DNA of 64,000 nucleotides from Ancylostoma caninum (Eukaryota; Nematoda; Chromadorea; Rhabditida; Ancylostomatidae): positions 2,046,001-2,110,000 of the forward strand of contig JBAJFG010000492.1 in NCBI GenBank assembly GCA_037903475.1, read 5' to 3'. The notes below the pieces were generated by a model that searched no databases, had not been told where the DNA came from, and saw nothing but the letters and a program-made list of their open reading frames with translations. The translations under genes were made by a program, and so were the position numbers. Shown piece after piece: positions 23,403-33,059 of this stretch (within the stretch, counting starts at the first letter, position 1; every line of letters begins with the position of its first letter).

Positions 23403-25300
23403 TAGCTATCATCTTAATCACCTTGACTCCGGTTGATCTTCGGATATACCGAGCGAGCGCCAGCGGTCTTTCCATTTGTCCCTCTCGCATGTCAGACTCG
23501 TGCAAGGGATTCTATTCGTTCGAGGAACACGAAGGGCATTATATCGTTTCTTGAAGGACTTCCTGAAGGAGTCTGACCATCGGGTCGTTGGTCTTCCCGT
23601 TGTGCGCTTAAGGTTCCGTGGAGTCCAGGCTCTTACGACTCTTGTCCAACGATTGTCGTTAAGGCGCATCACGTCCGTCCACCTGATCTCACTCAACTTG
23701 GCGTAAGCGGCAGCGTCCCTGATCTTCGACTGTTGGCGAGGGGTGGAACTCCGTATTCCAGCCCTCACTTGCGTAAGGCGGGTTATTCCCACCATCATCC
23801 TCTCGATGGAGCGTTCAACGACGCTGACCGCATTCTCATCCTGCTTGGGCGACGCTCAGCTGAGGCGTACGTCAAAGTAGGGAGAACCGTTGTGTTAAAG
23901 AGGTGGGCACAGAACCTGGTATTCTTCGTCTTCTTCGCTATGTCCTCGATGCTCTTGTGAACTCCCCAAGCCGCTCGCTTCCTCCTGTCCTGCTCTGGAG
24001 CGAGGTCATTCATCATGTTGACTCCTCGGCCTAGATATACGTAGCTGAAGCATTCGGATATGGTCGTTCCGTTGAGCGAGAATGGTGCATACGGGACCCA
24101 TCCGTTCTTCATGAACATCGTCTTCGTCAGATTCAGTTGGAGACCAATCTTTCCACACGCATCGTCAAAGTCGGCCAGCATCCGTTCCGCTTCGCTGATG
24201 GTTGGCGTTATAAGGACGATGTCGTCAGTGAAGCGAAGATTGTGGAGTCGCCGGCCATCAACTTACACTTCCATTTTATCCCATTCTAGTCTCCGCATGA
24301 CGTCCTGGAGAGTGGCGCTGAAAAGTTTTGGCGACACGGTGTTGTTCTGTCGAACTCCTCTCCTGACGTCGACCGTGATGTCTGGGTAGAAATGCGAAAT
24401 TTTGGTAGTGAACTTGCTGTAGAGCTCGCGAAATATCTTGATGTATTGAGTTCGAACGCCCTGGTTGCCCAATGCTTCCAGAACCGCTTCTGTCTCAATG
24501 CAGTCGAGAGCTTTCTCCAAGTCGGTGAACTCGAGACAGAGAGGCATCTTGTACTCTCGCGAAACTTCATTGAGTAGCATGACCGTGTGTGTGGTCGATC
24601 GTACTGAATCCTTTTTGAAACCCTGCTTGCTCGCATGGCTGTCCTTCATCTAGAGTCCTTCCGATCCTGTTGAGGATCGCTAGCGTGAAGAGCTTGTAGG
24701 CGACGGACAGTAAGCAGATAAGGCGATAATTGTCGATGTCCTGAGGGTCTCCCTTCTTGTACAGCAGTACGGTCCTGCTAGACTTCAATTGGATAGGCAG
24801 GTATCGCGTGAAAAACCTGGCCAACGTGTTGATAAGAATTGGCGGTAGCTTGTTCAGATGTTCTGGTCGAATCCTGTCAAGACCCGGAGCTGTACGATTC
24901 TTCACCGACATGATGGCATGTTGGACTTCGGAAGGGAGAACCGATGGGACGTGTGTAACTTGAGTACAATGTAACCCCATAGGAAATAGCTTGCTGGGCT
25001 CTATTCCCCCGCGGGGACTGGGGTAGGATTCCACCGGGAAGTTAGCCGGGCTTCCCGGGAGTGGGCGATGGAGCTTTTTTGTTGGAGGCCACTCCGAACG
25101 GCCTCTTTTGTACCTCCCACTCAATTGAATGCGGGGTTTCTGATCAGATAGATGTGCAGGCACGTTAGCACACCCGCACATGTATTCATGAACATACCCA
25201 TGCGCTGACAGAAGGTATGGATCGTTCCGACACTGCAGAGACAAGGAGTTCATCCCCTGAAGCATCCGCGCCTCAAGGCAGGCACAAGTCGCGTTCGGTC
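23403..25300 (-). mobile_element. RTE-type non-LTR retrotransposon, truncated and decayed
   Basis: The minus strand carries a recognisable reverse-transcriptase region and an RTE-style C-terminal region, then a short tail reading CAAGGTGATTAAGATGATAG on the minus strand. AAGGTGAT-type short repeats are usual at RTE 3' ends. The apurinic endonuclease domain expected upstream of the reverse transcriptase is not recognisable; the sequence from about 24,966 to 25,500 is open but unlike the family. The copy is therefore 5'-truncated or fused to another repeat. Confidence 0.75.
23418..24965 (-). pseudogene. RTE reverse transcriptase pseudogene
   Basis: Read on the minus strand, in order: an N-terminal RT block (NRTAPGLDRIRPEHL), then SSRTVLLYKKGD...NYRLICLLSVAYKLF, an AGFQKGFSTIDH block, a palm block (CLEFTDLEKALD), RRGVRQNNTVSPKLF, and LRFTDDIVLI, where FTDD (codons at 24,221-24,232) stands at the YADD/FADD catalytic position. 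Then come FMKNGW, SYVYLGRGVNM and the C-terminal part with RWTRVVRAWTPR...GRPTTRWSD. Breaks: (1) a frame change at about 24,590-24,605 inside a short AC run, consistent with loss of one AC dinucleotide; (2) an in-frame TAA at 24,263-24,265 just before the FTDD block; (3) a frame change near 23,845-23,860 with apparent loss of a few codons. It would normally copy its own RNA at nicked chromosomal DNA; this copy cannot. Confidence 0.9.
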
Positions 25301-25500
25301 AGCGATTAGCCCCCTATCCGCCACCTGGGGACGTGCCACGTAGCCTCGCGACTAACCGGCTGCAATCCCTCGTACGAGGAAGATCCGTGGAAGTAGTTAT
25401 AGTCCGCTCCAAAGATGACGATAGTTGAGTTTTTGTTCATATTGCTTTTCCGTCGCAACATCTCAAGTTTCTCATCTTTTTTACGGCATTTCTGCAACTA
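24966..25500 (-). other. Unidentified sequence upstream of RTE reverse transcriptase
   Basis: More GC-rich than its flanks and open on the minus strand for about 100 codons in phase with the RT, but its translation (for example STIVIFGADYNYFHG at 25,383-25,427, in a separate frame) does not resemble an RTE endonuclease. It may be the promoter/5' end of a shortened RTE lineage, or a different repeat that the RTE joined. I cannot decide from one copy. Confidence 0.35.
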
Positions 25501-26880
25501 GCTCCCGCGGTTAACCAGATTAATCAGTGCCTATAGACAGTGTGAGCAATCATACGTGGGATTTACCAGATAGATATTAATAGAGTGACATTTTTGTAAT
25601 ATGTTCCAATCAAGCGATTTTTCAGTAGATTCATTGCCGCCCAGAGCCAGCTATGTATGCTCTTGTGAAAGCAGCTGCACAGGCGTCAGTGGAGATTTTT
25701 GCAGAAGTGCCGCAGGCGAACTAAAAATAGCGGAAGAAAAAACGTTCACTTCTGTTCATTATTTGTGCCGGCTTATTTTAAGTTGGGCTATAAGGAAAGT
25801 GGTAACATTAATTCAATCTTTTTACAGGATTTAGAATTAAGATTCCTAGAAACAATTCTCTTTTTAACAGATACAATATCATAGGTGAAATAGCCTGAGT
25901 ATCGTTTTCAACCTCAACTCACCTTCACTTTTATATAGCTGAGTCACGGGGGTGGATTTTCACTTTGGAGGGTGGGTAAGGGGGGAGCAAAGCCCCTTCC
26001 CTATCCTCACAGGCGTGAAAAGGAGATGGTTGCGAGCGTGAATGCCGCAGTAGAGGCAAGGAGAAGTTCCACGGGAAGTCTTCAGAACTGCACCCTCAAC
26101 AAATAATAAAATGGAAGGGTTTGCGTTGAACATTGAGGATTTCGTTCATTTTCCACACAGGATTTCAAGGATGCTGAAGAGCCGGGAATCCGCTAACTGT
26201 AAAATAGAAGAGGAGGCGTACTACGCGAGTATATTTGAATGTGTTCGCTTATCAAAAAATAGACGAACATTTCATTCTGAAAATTGGGAATTTCTCTGAT
26301 TTCGGACAGAGGATGTCTAAGGATAAAGATGAGCTGAGTCGAAGCTCGGCTAAGGTAGGATAGAGGAGACAGGGTTGTATGTGAATACATGCAAGACTTA
26401 TAGCAGATGAAAAAAAGAAGCAGAGAAATTAAATCCAGAACTTTAGATTTCTTTCCGACTTTTGGGACGAATTTTCAGGAAAATAAGGGTGCGCTCCACG
26501 GATATGTGATATGTTTGGTAATGAGCAGCAACAGATAAGTTAAGTGGAAAATGAGAGCTAGTGAAAAATCAACAGAACAGACTTTATTAGCACATAAAAA
26601 CGACAAAAATGCCCATCCCCCCCACCCTTCCGATAGAGGGCCACGATTCGGAAGGCAACCTTCACTTTTAGGCCTCCGATTTTCACGTTCAATTTTCACT
26701 TTCGAATACCCATGCTTACCACTGTTCCACTTATGTACAGTATGAAAAAAATTAGAATTTCAATTCAATCAGTAATTTATCAACCGTTAGTACCACCCCT
26801 CCCCCCTTCGTTAATTTTCACACATGATGCAAGACTCCCCGTGAAAGTCTTTGCTGCACCGCTAGTCGAAATAGAGCCTC
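25500..26880. other. No gene seen
   Basis: AT-rich, with GGGGGAGCAAAGCCCC-like patches at 25,970-26,000 and C-rich patches at 26,612-26,628 and 26,800-26,812. These may be the ends of an undefined element, but I could not match termini. Confidence 0.35.
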
Positions 26881-27470
26881 ACTAGATTTCCAACTTCGAC
26901 ACATGGTTTAAACTTTTTCTTCTTTTGGAAAAATGTTTATATAGGGGGAACAGAAGTTTCCGATCTAGACCACTTCCAAAATGTCTACTAGTTCTAATTA
27001 AATATACGTAGGTCCCTCTAACATCAGTACACTTCTTATACCTCGATTTCGATTCCTCAACCGTTAAAATAGCTCTTTTTGTCACATGAGTCAGAGTAGC
27101 TTTTTGTGGCTGAGTTCACGTTTCGGCACCTAATCTCATTGCTCGAAGATGTTGCTTCGAAATTCTCAAAAAAAAAATGGATGTTGAGCGCTATGCCCAG
27201 CCTACAAGATCTGTGATTCAATAATTCGAAGCCAGAAAAAGCTCCATATCTTTCTCATGCACCAACATGATAATATGACACATGGCATGCAGACTTGAAA
27301 GGCTTCATGCTACACTACTGCAACCAAACCTTCGAGGAAAAAGAATGGAGCAGGTCAAGGTGGGAACTTCTTGATACCCCTGTAGCATGGGCGCATAATT
27401 ACATGATGTGACGAATGAACAATCTATAAATGGGTGATTTGGAGTGCGGAGCAGCTCCTCTATCATCTTT
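26880..27470 (+). repeat. Dispersed ~0.6-kb repeat, copy 1 (partner at 40.3 kb)
   Basis: Ordered blocks AGTTTCCGATCTAGA...ACTTCCAAAA, CTTATACCTCGATTTCGATT, CACTGCTCGAAGA-like (CATTGCTCGAAGATG), GGTCAAGGTGGGAACTTCTT and GATACCCCTGTA all recur in the same order and orientation at 40,290-40,915. Divergence is substantial. There is no coding sequence of its own and no clear termini. Confidence 0.6.
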
Positions 27471-27519
27471 CCTTGTTTGAAGCCATGTAACATGAAGAAA
27501 ATTCCTGGATTCTGTTCAC

Positions 27520-27762
27520 TTATTTTTCCACTTTTTTAGAGTCCAAAAAGGGCGAAACTCTCATATTAATAGACGCTCTATGCATCGCGTTTCCTGGGCT
27601 TGGATGTATTACCATCGAGACTGCCGAAGAAAGTCTTGACGCCCACTTTAATGGTTGTAAGAGTGAGGATTTAGCACCTCTATTTTCGGTGATTTCAATG
27701 ATGCACTCGGACTGAGGTGCTCTATCTATGAGATTTCGGGACAGCAAACACAGGCCGAACAC
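27520..27762 (-). other. 80-codon minus-strand open frame, status unknown
   Basis: The translation (FGLCLLSRNLIDRAPQSECI..., ending SPFLDSKKVEK) has mixed composition and the frame runs without low-complexity sequence. There is no recognisable domain, start context or splice site. It lies between repeats and could be a fragment of an unrecognised repeat ORF. I would not annotate it as a gene. Confidence 0.15.
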
Positions 27763-28005
27763 GTTTCAGCAGCAGTTACACCGCGAGGTCAAAGCTTATT
27801 TTGTGGCCCCATGAGCTGCGATGGTGCCGGAAAAGCTACGATTCGGGGGCGATGAACTGGTTCGCATGCCACAACCCTAGACAGCAGCTCAATCTCAGCG
27901 CAGAGCTGTGTTCCTACCGAAGAGGGTAAGCGCATGCTAACCCAAGGTTACCCGAAAATGTTCTCGAACGCGCATCCTTTTCCTGCGGCAGCGCTCAATG
28001 GCAGC

Positions 28006-28995
28006 CAGGGATGAGCGAAAGTCAGATCTGAAATTTCGGAACTCGGAAGTCGGAAGACCCAAAAAACACCGGAATATCGGAAGTGCCGGAAGTCAGAAGT
28101 CAGAAGTACAGAGTAGCCAATACATGTAGCTACAAGGAGACTTGAATGGGGAAGGAGGTAAACCAGTGTATTGTTAGATAGACGAGTGTTCATTTGAAAA
28201 GCTTCATCCAATTCTGCCCATGAATGACGTTACTCAAGAATTCAAAAACAGAAGAAAAATGAGTGAATAAAAATGAATAAAGGAAAAATAAGTACTAGTT
28301 AACCCTGGTGGTCAGACAAGGAAAACTCAGTAGTTGAGATGAAAGCTTTTTGAGATGGTGTAGCTATCTCACTGCTCCCAGAATCACAGCTTACAGTGAA
28401 GTATGTAAGCAGTAGAGTTTTCACATCTTCTGCGCAGTATCCTGTGCGACCCTATTGTTTGAAAGCATTAATTACCCTTTTCACCATTCAGCAGTTGTTG
28501 TTCAGCAGCATTCTCTCATCCAAATAACTCACTTTCCAACACTGATTTCCTTCACATGTTTATATACATATAGCACTAAACTTAGTAAACATATTCGGTA
28601 CAACATAAATAGTAAAACAGCAGCCAGCGCAACGCAACTTCCAGAATTCCATGCTTTGGGAGAAAAAAAAGGTGAAATTTCCGGCTAGAGGTTGTTGTCT
28701 TCCTATGTTCATGTGGTACGATGGATGACGACAATGCATGCAAAAAAAAATAAAACAGAAGACAGACCGAAAGCGCCACTTCTGGTATATGTCTTACTGC
28801 CGTGTATGGTAGACGGTGTCGGATATGTCGTATATCTACTAAGAAACTCCACGAAACTCATATGATGAAATTCAGCTTGGTCACCATCGAAAACTTCCGA
28901 AAACTTTCGGCTTTTTTCGCGACTTTTAGGAAGTCGGAGCCCCAAAAACGCCAGAATATCGGAAGTTTTGGAAGTCGAAATACCGCTCATCCCTG
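28006..28995. mobile_element. 990-bp non-autonomous hAT-like element
   Basis: The left end CAGGGATGAGCG (28,006) and right end CGCTCATCCCTG (ending 28,995) form a perfect 12-bp TIR of hAT type. They are flanked by ATGGCAGC (27,998-28,005) and GTGGCAGC (28,996-29,003), an 8-bp duplication with one mismatch. Inside each end are clusters of CGGAAGT/GGAAGTCGGA and AATATCGGAAGT, which lie in direct rather than inverted orientation, like subterminal binding repeats. The interior has no transposase-like frame. About 190 bp beyond its right edge the mariner element begins. Confidence 0.85.
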
Positions 28996-29194
28996 GTGGC
29001 AGCAGCGGTTCCACGGCGAAGTTCCAAATCCGCGCCACCCCCGCACGCATTCCATCTGACCAGTTGTTGCATTGAGCCACGGTTTTACCCGGGCCTCGGC
29101 TGGCCTGACGAGTCTTGCTAGGCTCGCCCTGTCCCGCCGAAGCATAGACACGACTGAGCTCTGACGCTCAACCACTGGCTTATATGTATACATA

Positions 29195-31231
29195 CAGGGT
29201 TCGGCAAAGTTCATCGGACAAGCATAATCGAGCTTCAAAACATGGGGAAGAAGAAATTGAAAGAATGGATAGTTGTTATAAGTCAGCAGTTAAGTTTGAA
29301 CATAAATAATGTTTTTAATCCCAAAATTCCCTCCACTGATGGCGACTCAGGCTGGAAAAGTATTAGGTGCGACATTGGCGCGGCGCGCACTCAAATTCAT
29401 CTCGGCGTTCTCCAAAATTTCAGAAGAAAACCCAAATTCCTGTGTGGTGTTGAGAAAATCTTAGCCCATGGAGTCCCTAGAACACCACGGAATCTTCGAA
29501 GCTATTATTAGCTAGCCGATGTATGACCTCGGTAGGCGATTATTTATTCCTGCCTTCATAGTAGAGAAAAATACTCATTTTAGAAGTAAATTTCGTCATT
29601 CTTCAAGTCCTAAAATAAGATGTATATATTAAGATGGAGCAAATTAGCAGGAAAAGCACAAAACACAAAAAACAATGGTGAATTCACCGTTACATGAGCG
29701 AAAGTAGCTATGATAGCGTGACTTCCATGTTAGTTGGCAAACGTTTTGAACCTTGGCAAAATCGAAGCCAACAATGGACCTAGAGATACCCTATCTATTT
29801 TCCAAAATTTCTGTAGTTTTCTAGGCTCCATAGTAAAGGTCCTCTATCAACTCCCACATGAATTTGGAATCTCCTCGCTAGTAGTAGAGAAGTGGTGGGG
29901 GGAAAACGACGTTCATTATTAGGTAGCTGCGAAATTAATTGCCGAAATGGACCCTTCAGTTCAAAGTGTTGTAACGTGGGTCAAGCACAACTTCTTTCAT
30001 CATTTTAGCAACCTTTCAATTCGGTAGATCCTCCTCGACAATCCAGCCGAAAGTGCACTCCTTTACTCTTTTACTCTAAGAACACAATAATTCGCAAACT
30101 TCTGGTAGGCAATTTCAGCATGCTTCAGAAGAGCAGCAGCTTTTGTTCACAACTACCGATCGCATGCATAGAAGATTTGCTGAGATCAATTTGAAATTGC
30201 AATTTTAGGTCTCCGCTCTCAATGTTTGACTGTGTTGGAGGAGGCTGCAGTGAATCACACTTTTACAGCACCACCAAAATCCTAGCGCAACCTCTCTAGC
30301 GTGGAGATCTGGTCTACGAAAACTTAGAGATGGGAAGAAGCGTCTTGCGATACACATTCACGCTTCCTTCTATTGTGCAGGAACCAAGCGCGATCCGTAG
30401 CTATTCCATGGTTAGAAATGGGCATTTTTTTGGGGTGAAAAATTGAGTTAAAAAAGATGTTACAGCGGGTGAGATGCTAGCTGTCACTCGGATCGTGGAA
30501 TGTTCACTTCTGCACCTTTCTTGCCATGTCGATTGAAGTCAAATGTTTTGAAACTGTGTTACAGCGAGCACCCATCCCTGCCCTCAACTTCCAAGTGGTG
30601 GGACCTGGTTTAGGTTCTACGACTGTCCTCAGCGCTTGATCGTCAGGGAACAGCCTGCGGTCACGACCATGGTTACCTTAGCGATCAAAATCGATGGGAG
30701 AAAAATTCGCGATCCATTGGCCCACTTCTTCTTGAGAAGGCGATTCTGAGCCGAACCAAACGCAAGATTACCGCATGCCTCCGACGAAGAGTGATCGACG
30801 AGTATGAAGTCATTAACCATAATCACCCGGAAATCGCGTCGGCTCATGATTCGTCGCGACTTCATAAAAATCCTCAGGAAAAAGCTAGCCGGAATATTTA
30901 AACAGCAATCGAAAGGAGAATAAAAGCCCTACCAGAAGTTCACATAAATTGGGCTAGCGTTGCTCAAATGGGGCAGAAAAGAAATGTTTAGTTGAGCATT
31001 CTCAGAAACGGCAATTATTTTCGCAACAACCTGATATGTACCTGCGCGCCAAAGTCAAGGTCTTCACTGCACTTTCCGAAGTCTGCGAGAGGAGCGAACC
31101 TTAATATCAAAGATAATATTTATGCTCACAACTTGGTTACAAACAAACAATGACCACAATTTCCCGACGTTTCTCTTCCATATGTTTTTAGCCAGCGATT
31201 ATGCTTGTTGAAAGACTTTTGCCGCACCCTG
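29195..31231 (-). mobile_element. Mariner-family DNA transposon with long TIRs, inactive
   Basis: The left end CAGGGTTCGGCAAAGTTCAT and the right end, read inward on the minus strand, CAGGGTGCGGCAAAAGTCTT, agree. Similarity continues through ACAAGCATAATCG, AAACAT(G/A)(T/G)GGAAGA and about GAACATAAATAATG/GAGCATAAATATTAT, giving TIRs of roughly 115-120 bp. TA dinucleotides flank both sides (29,193-29,194 and 31,232-31,233). Total length is 2,037 bp, more than the ~1.3 kb usual for mariners, so either insertions or a long-TIR lineage are involved. The transposase remnant is on the minus strand. Confidence 0.85.
30180..30865 (-). pseudogene. Mariner transposase pseudogene
   Basis: The minus-strand start MKSRRIMSRRDFRVIMVNDF matches the beginning of the mariner paired-type DNA-binding domain, followed by a decayed AFG...RLLKKKWANG stretch. 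After a frame change near 30,690 comes RDRRLFPDDQALRTVVEPKP and TTWKL...VSKHLTSIDMARKVQK, the second helix-turn-helix region. Farther on, RRPDLHAREVALGFWW (about 30,268-30,318) corresponds to the conserved PDLHP-KKVMLS-WW segment of the catalytic domain. Stops and frame changes interrupt the frame and I cannot recover the DD34D residues; the region expected to hold the second Asp and the C-terminus (below 30,180) is unrecognisable. Normally this enzyme cuts and pastes the element at TA sites; this copy is dead. Confidence 0.85.
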
Positions 31232-31637
31232 TACACCTTCCAGGGGGCGGCTCGCCACGTGGCAAGGAGGAGGTATAACGCAGTACATAAGGGGCAGAAC
31301 GCAGCTTGAACGAGACCACAGCTAATCGGGCAGCAGTTAGCCTCCTCAGCGCAGCCAAAAGTGTGCTGCTTGCAGCAGTCGGAATGCGGCTGTTCTTCCC
31401 TACAGTTCTTCCCCACTTGATTGGTCGACCTACATGATACAAAATACTCTGTATTAGTGGAGGAGGCAGAAGTGCTCATCTATAAGGGGAGGGGGAGGGA
31501 TGTGGGAAGCAACTACGGTTTCCGAAACTTTGGAGATCCGCATGTAAAAATACCTGAAATATTTATTTCAAAAAACAATAAATATGTAAAAATATTGGTG
31601 AAAATAATCAACTAATGTGAGCACAAAGTCTTTACCT

Positions 31638-31721
31638 ATTCTGAAGAGTATTTTCGGGGGAATCGGTGAGTAATTCTTAGCCTCCCCCCCTGGCGCCTGC
31701 CCCGAAAATACTTTTCAGAAT
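31638..31721. repeat. 22-bp inverted repeat, possible MITE end
   Basis: ATTCTGAAGAGTATTTTCGG (31,638 onward) pairs with CCGAAAATACTTTTCAGAAT (ending 31,721), one mismatch over 22 bp, around a ~40-bp loop containing CCTCCCCCCC. It sits just downstream of the mariner and a G-rich stretch at 31,481-31,503. No target duplication is evident. Confidence 0.6.
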
Positions 31722-32471
31722 TATGCCTACCATTATCCTCACATACGTACGTACGTAACGAACGTACTTCACTTTAGATTTCTCTGAAAGATCAGTGTAG
31801 AAGCATGTAGTAGGAAAGTTTAATATAGAAATCGTTGCACTGAAAACATAGCTAGCAAGAACCAGATATTAATTTCTTCCTTATGAAATTAATTTGGAGA
31901 GAACATGGCATGCCTTTTACGGTTGGAAGACACGGAGCTAGTTGTTCCTTGGTTGTTCCATACATTATTTAAAAATATCTGGAGGAAAGACCTGATCAGG
32001 CAAGGTGAATAATTTTCTGAGATGTCTACTATATCTGTAACCGTAGCACAAACCTGAAACAACTACTACTTTAAGGCAGAGTATTTCTTGAGGAAGTGCT
32101 AGAAGGGAGTTCTTGGAAGCCAACCGCTTTCCTAGATTTGAAATTTGCTTGCGTTCTTGGGCATCATAGATTTTCTCTTCTTCCTGGTCTATATGTGTTC
32201 GCAACAAACGTTATAAGTACACCTGCGCAATTTCCTAGACTGTAATTAGTAAAGAAGTTACATAATTGCTTAGAAGAAGAGAATTGATGTTGAAACGATA
32301 CTTTTTTTCAATCAGTAACTACGTCCTTGCATAAAAACTGAGCTGCTTCCAAGTTCTACCATCAAAGCAGTGTGTGCTTTTCGACCTTGACATTGATAGA
32401 TTTTGTTGGTTTTGAATATCTGCGCAACTCTTGTTCTTCTCTCCATCTCATAATTCTGATTTGCTCTGCAG

Positions 32472-32851
32472 CTTCCCTAGAAGTGTTGCGGAGCGAAGGA
32501 GACTTTTTGGAAATCTATTGGGCGATGTGTGATGCGAGAAAGACACATTGTGTGCTTGATGGCGAATTGGTGCGTGCGAGTGGCAGCTTCGAGAGGGAGT
32601 AATTATCTGATAGCGGACGAACGCTGACGGTGATTGTTTCAGCGGGGCAACGTTTCAGTGCAGGCGTTTCATCATGGGAAAAGAAATGCTCCCGGCCAGA
32701 TTGTCATTGCCGATACAGTTCTGATATGTACTTGCGCGGCAGTGCTAAAATGTGCCGCTCATCAAGTACCATCGTTACTGAACGGGCTCCTAACGCACTT
32801 GATGCACGATGTGAGTGGCAGGCACGCGGCTTTACGTGGCAGTGTCACTAG
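32472..32851 (+). CDS. Possible two-exon gene fragment, unknown product
   Basis: Exon-like segment one (32,472-32,569) follows CTCTGCAG and encodes LEVLRSEGDFLEIYWAMCDA... up to a GTGCGT donor. A 73-nt gap, typical of short nematode introns, ends in GATTGTTTCAG, after which a GC-richer segment (32,643-32,851) is open in two frames. One of these reads CSRPDCHCRYSSDMYLRG and is Cys-rich. The composition is distinctly higher in GC than the surroundings. I recognise no family, see no start codon in strong context, and the donor is weak. It could be a gene relic or chance. Confidence 0.22.
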
Positions 32852-33059
32852 GCCTCATATGGCGTGTGCGACAGCGTTATCGCGCTGGCCACTCCGCTAC
32901 CATACTCAACATGTCAATTTCTCGAACAGCACAGTATAATGCAGCAGCTGGCTATTTTAGGGAATGCAATCTCTTTGTTGCAAAAACTGCTATGTGGCTG
33001 GGCGTTATCGGATGTGTGAATGCAAAGGTTGACCAAGAGTTTTGTTTTTTGATGAAGGA

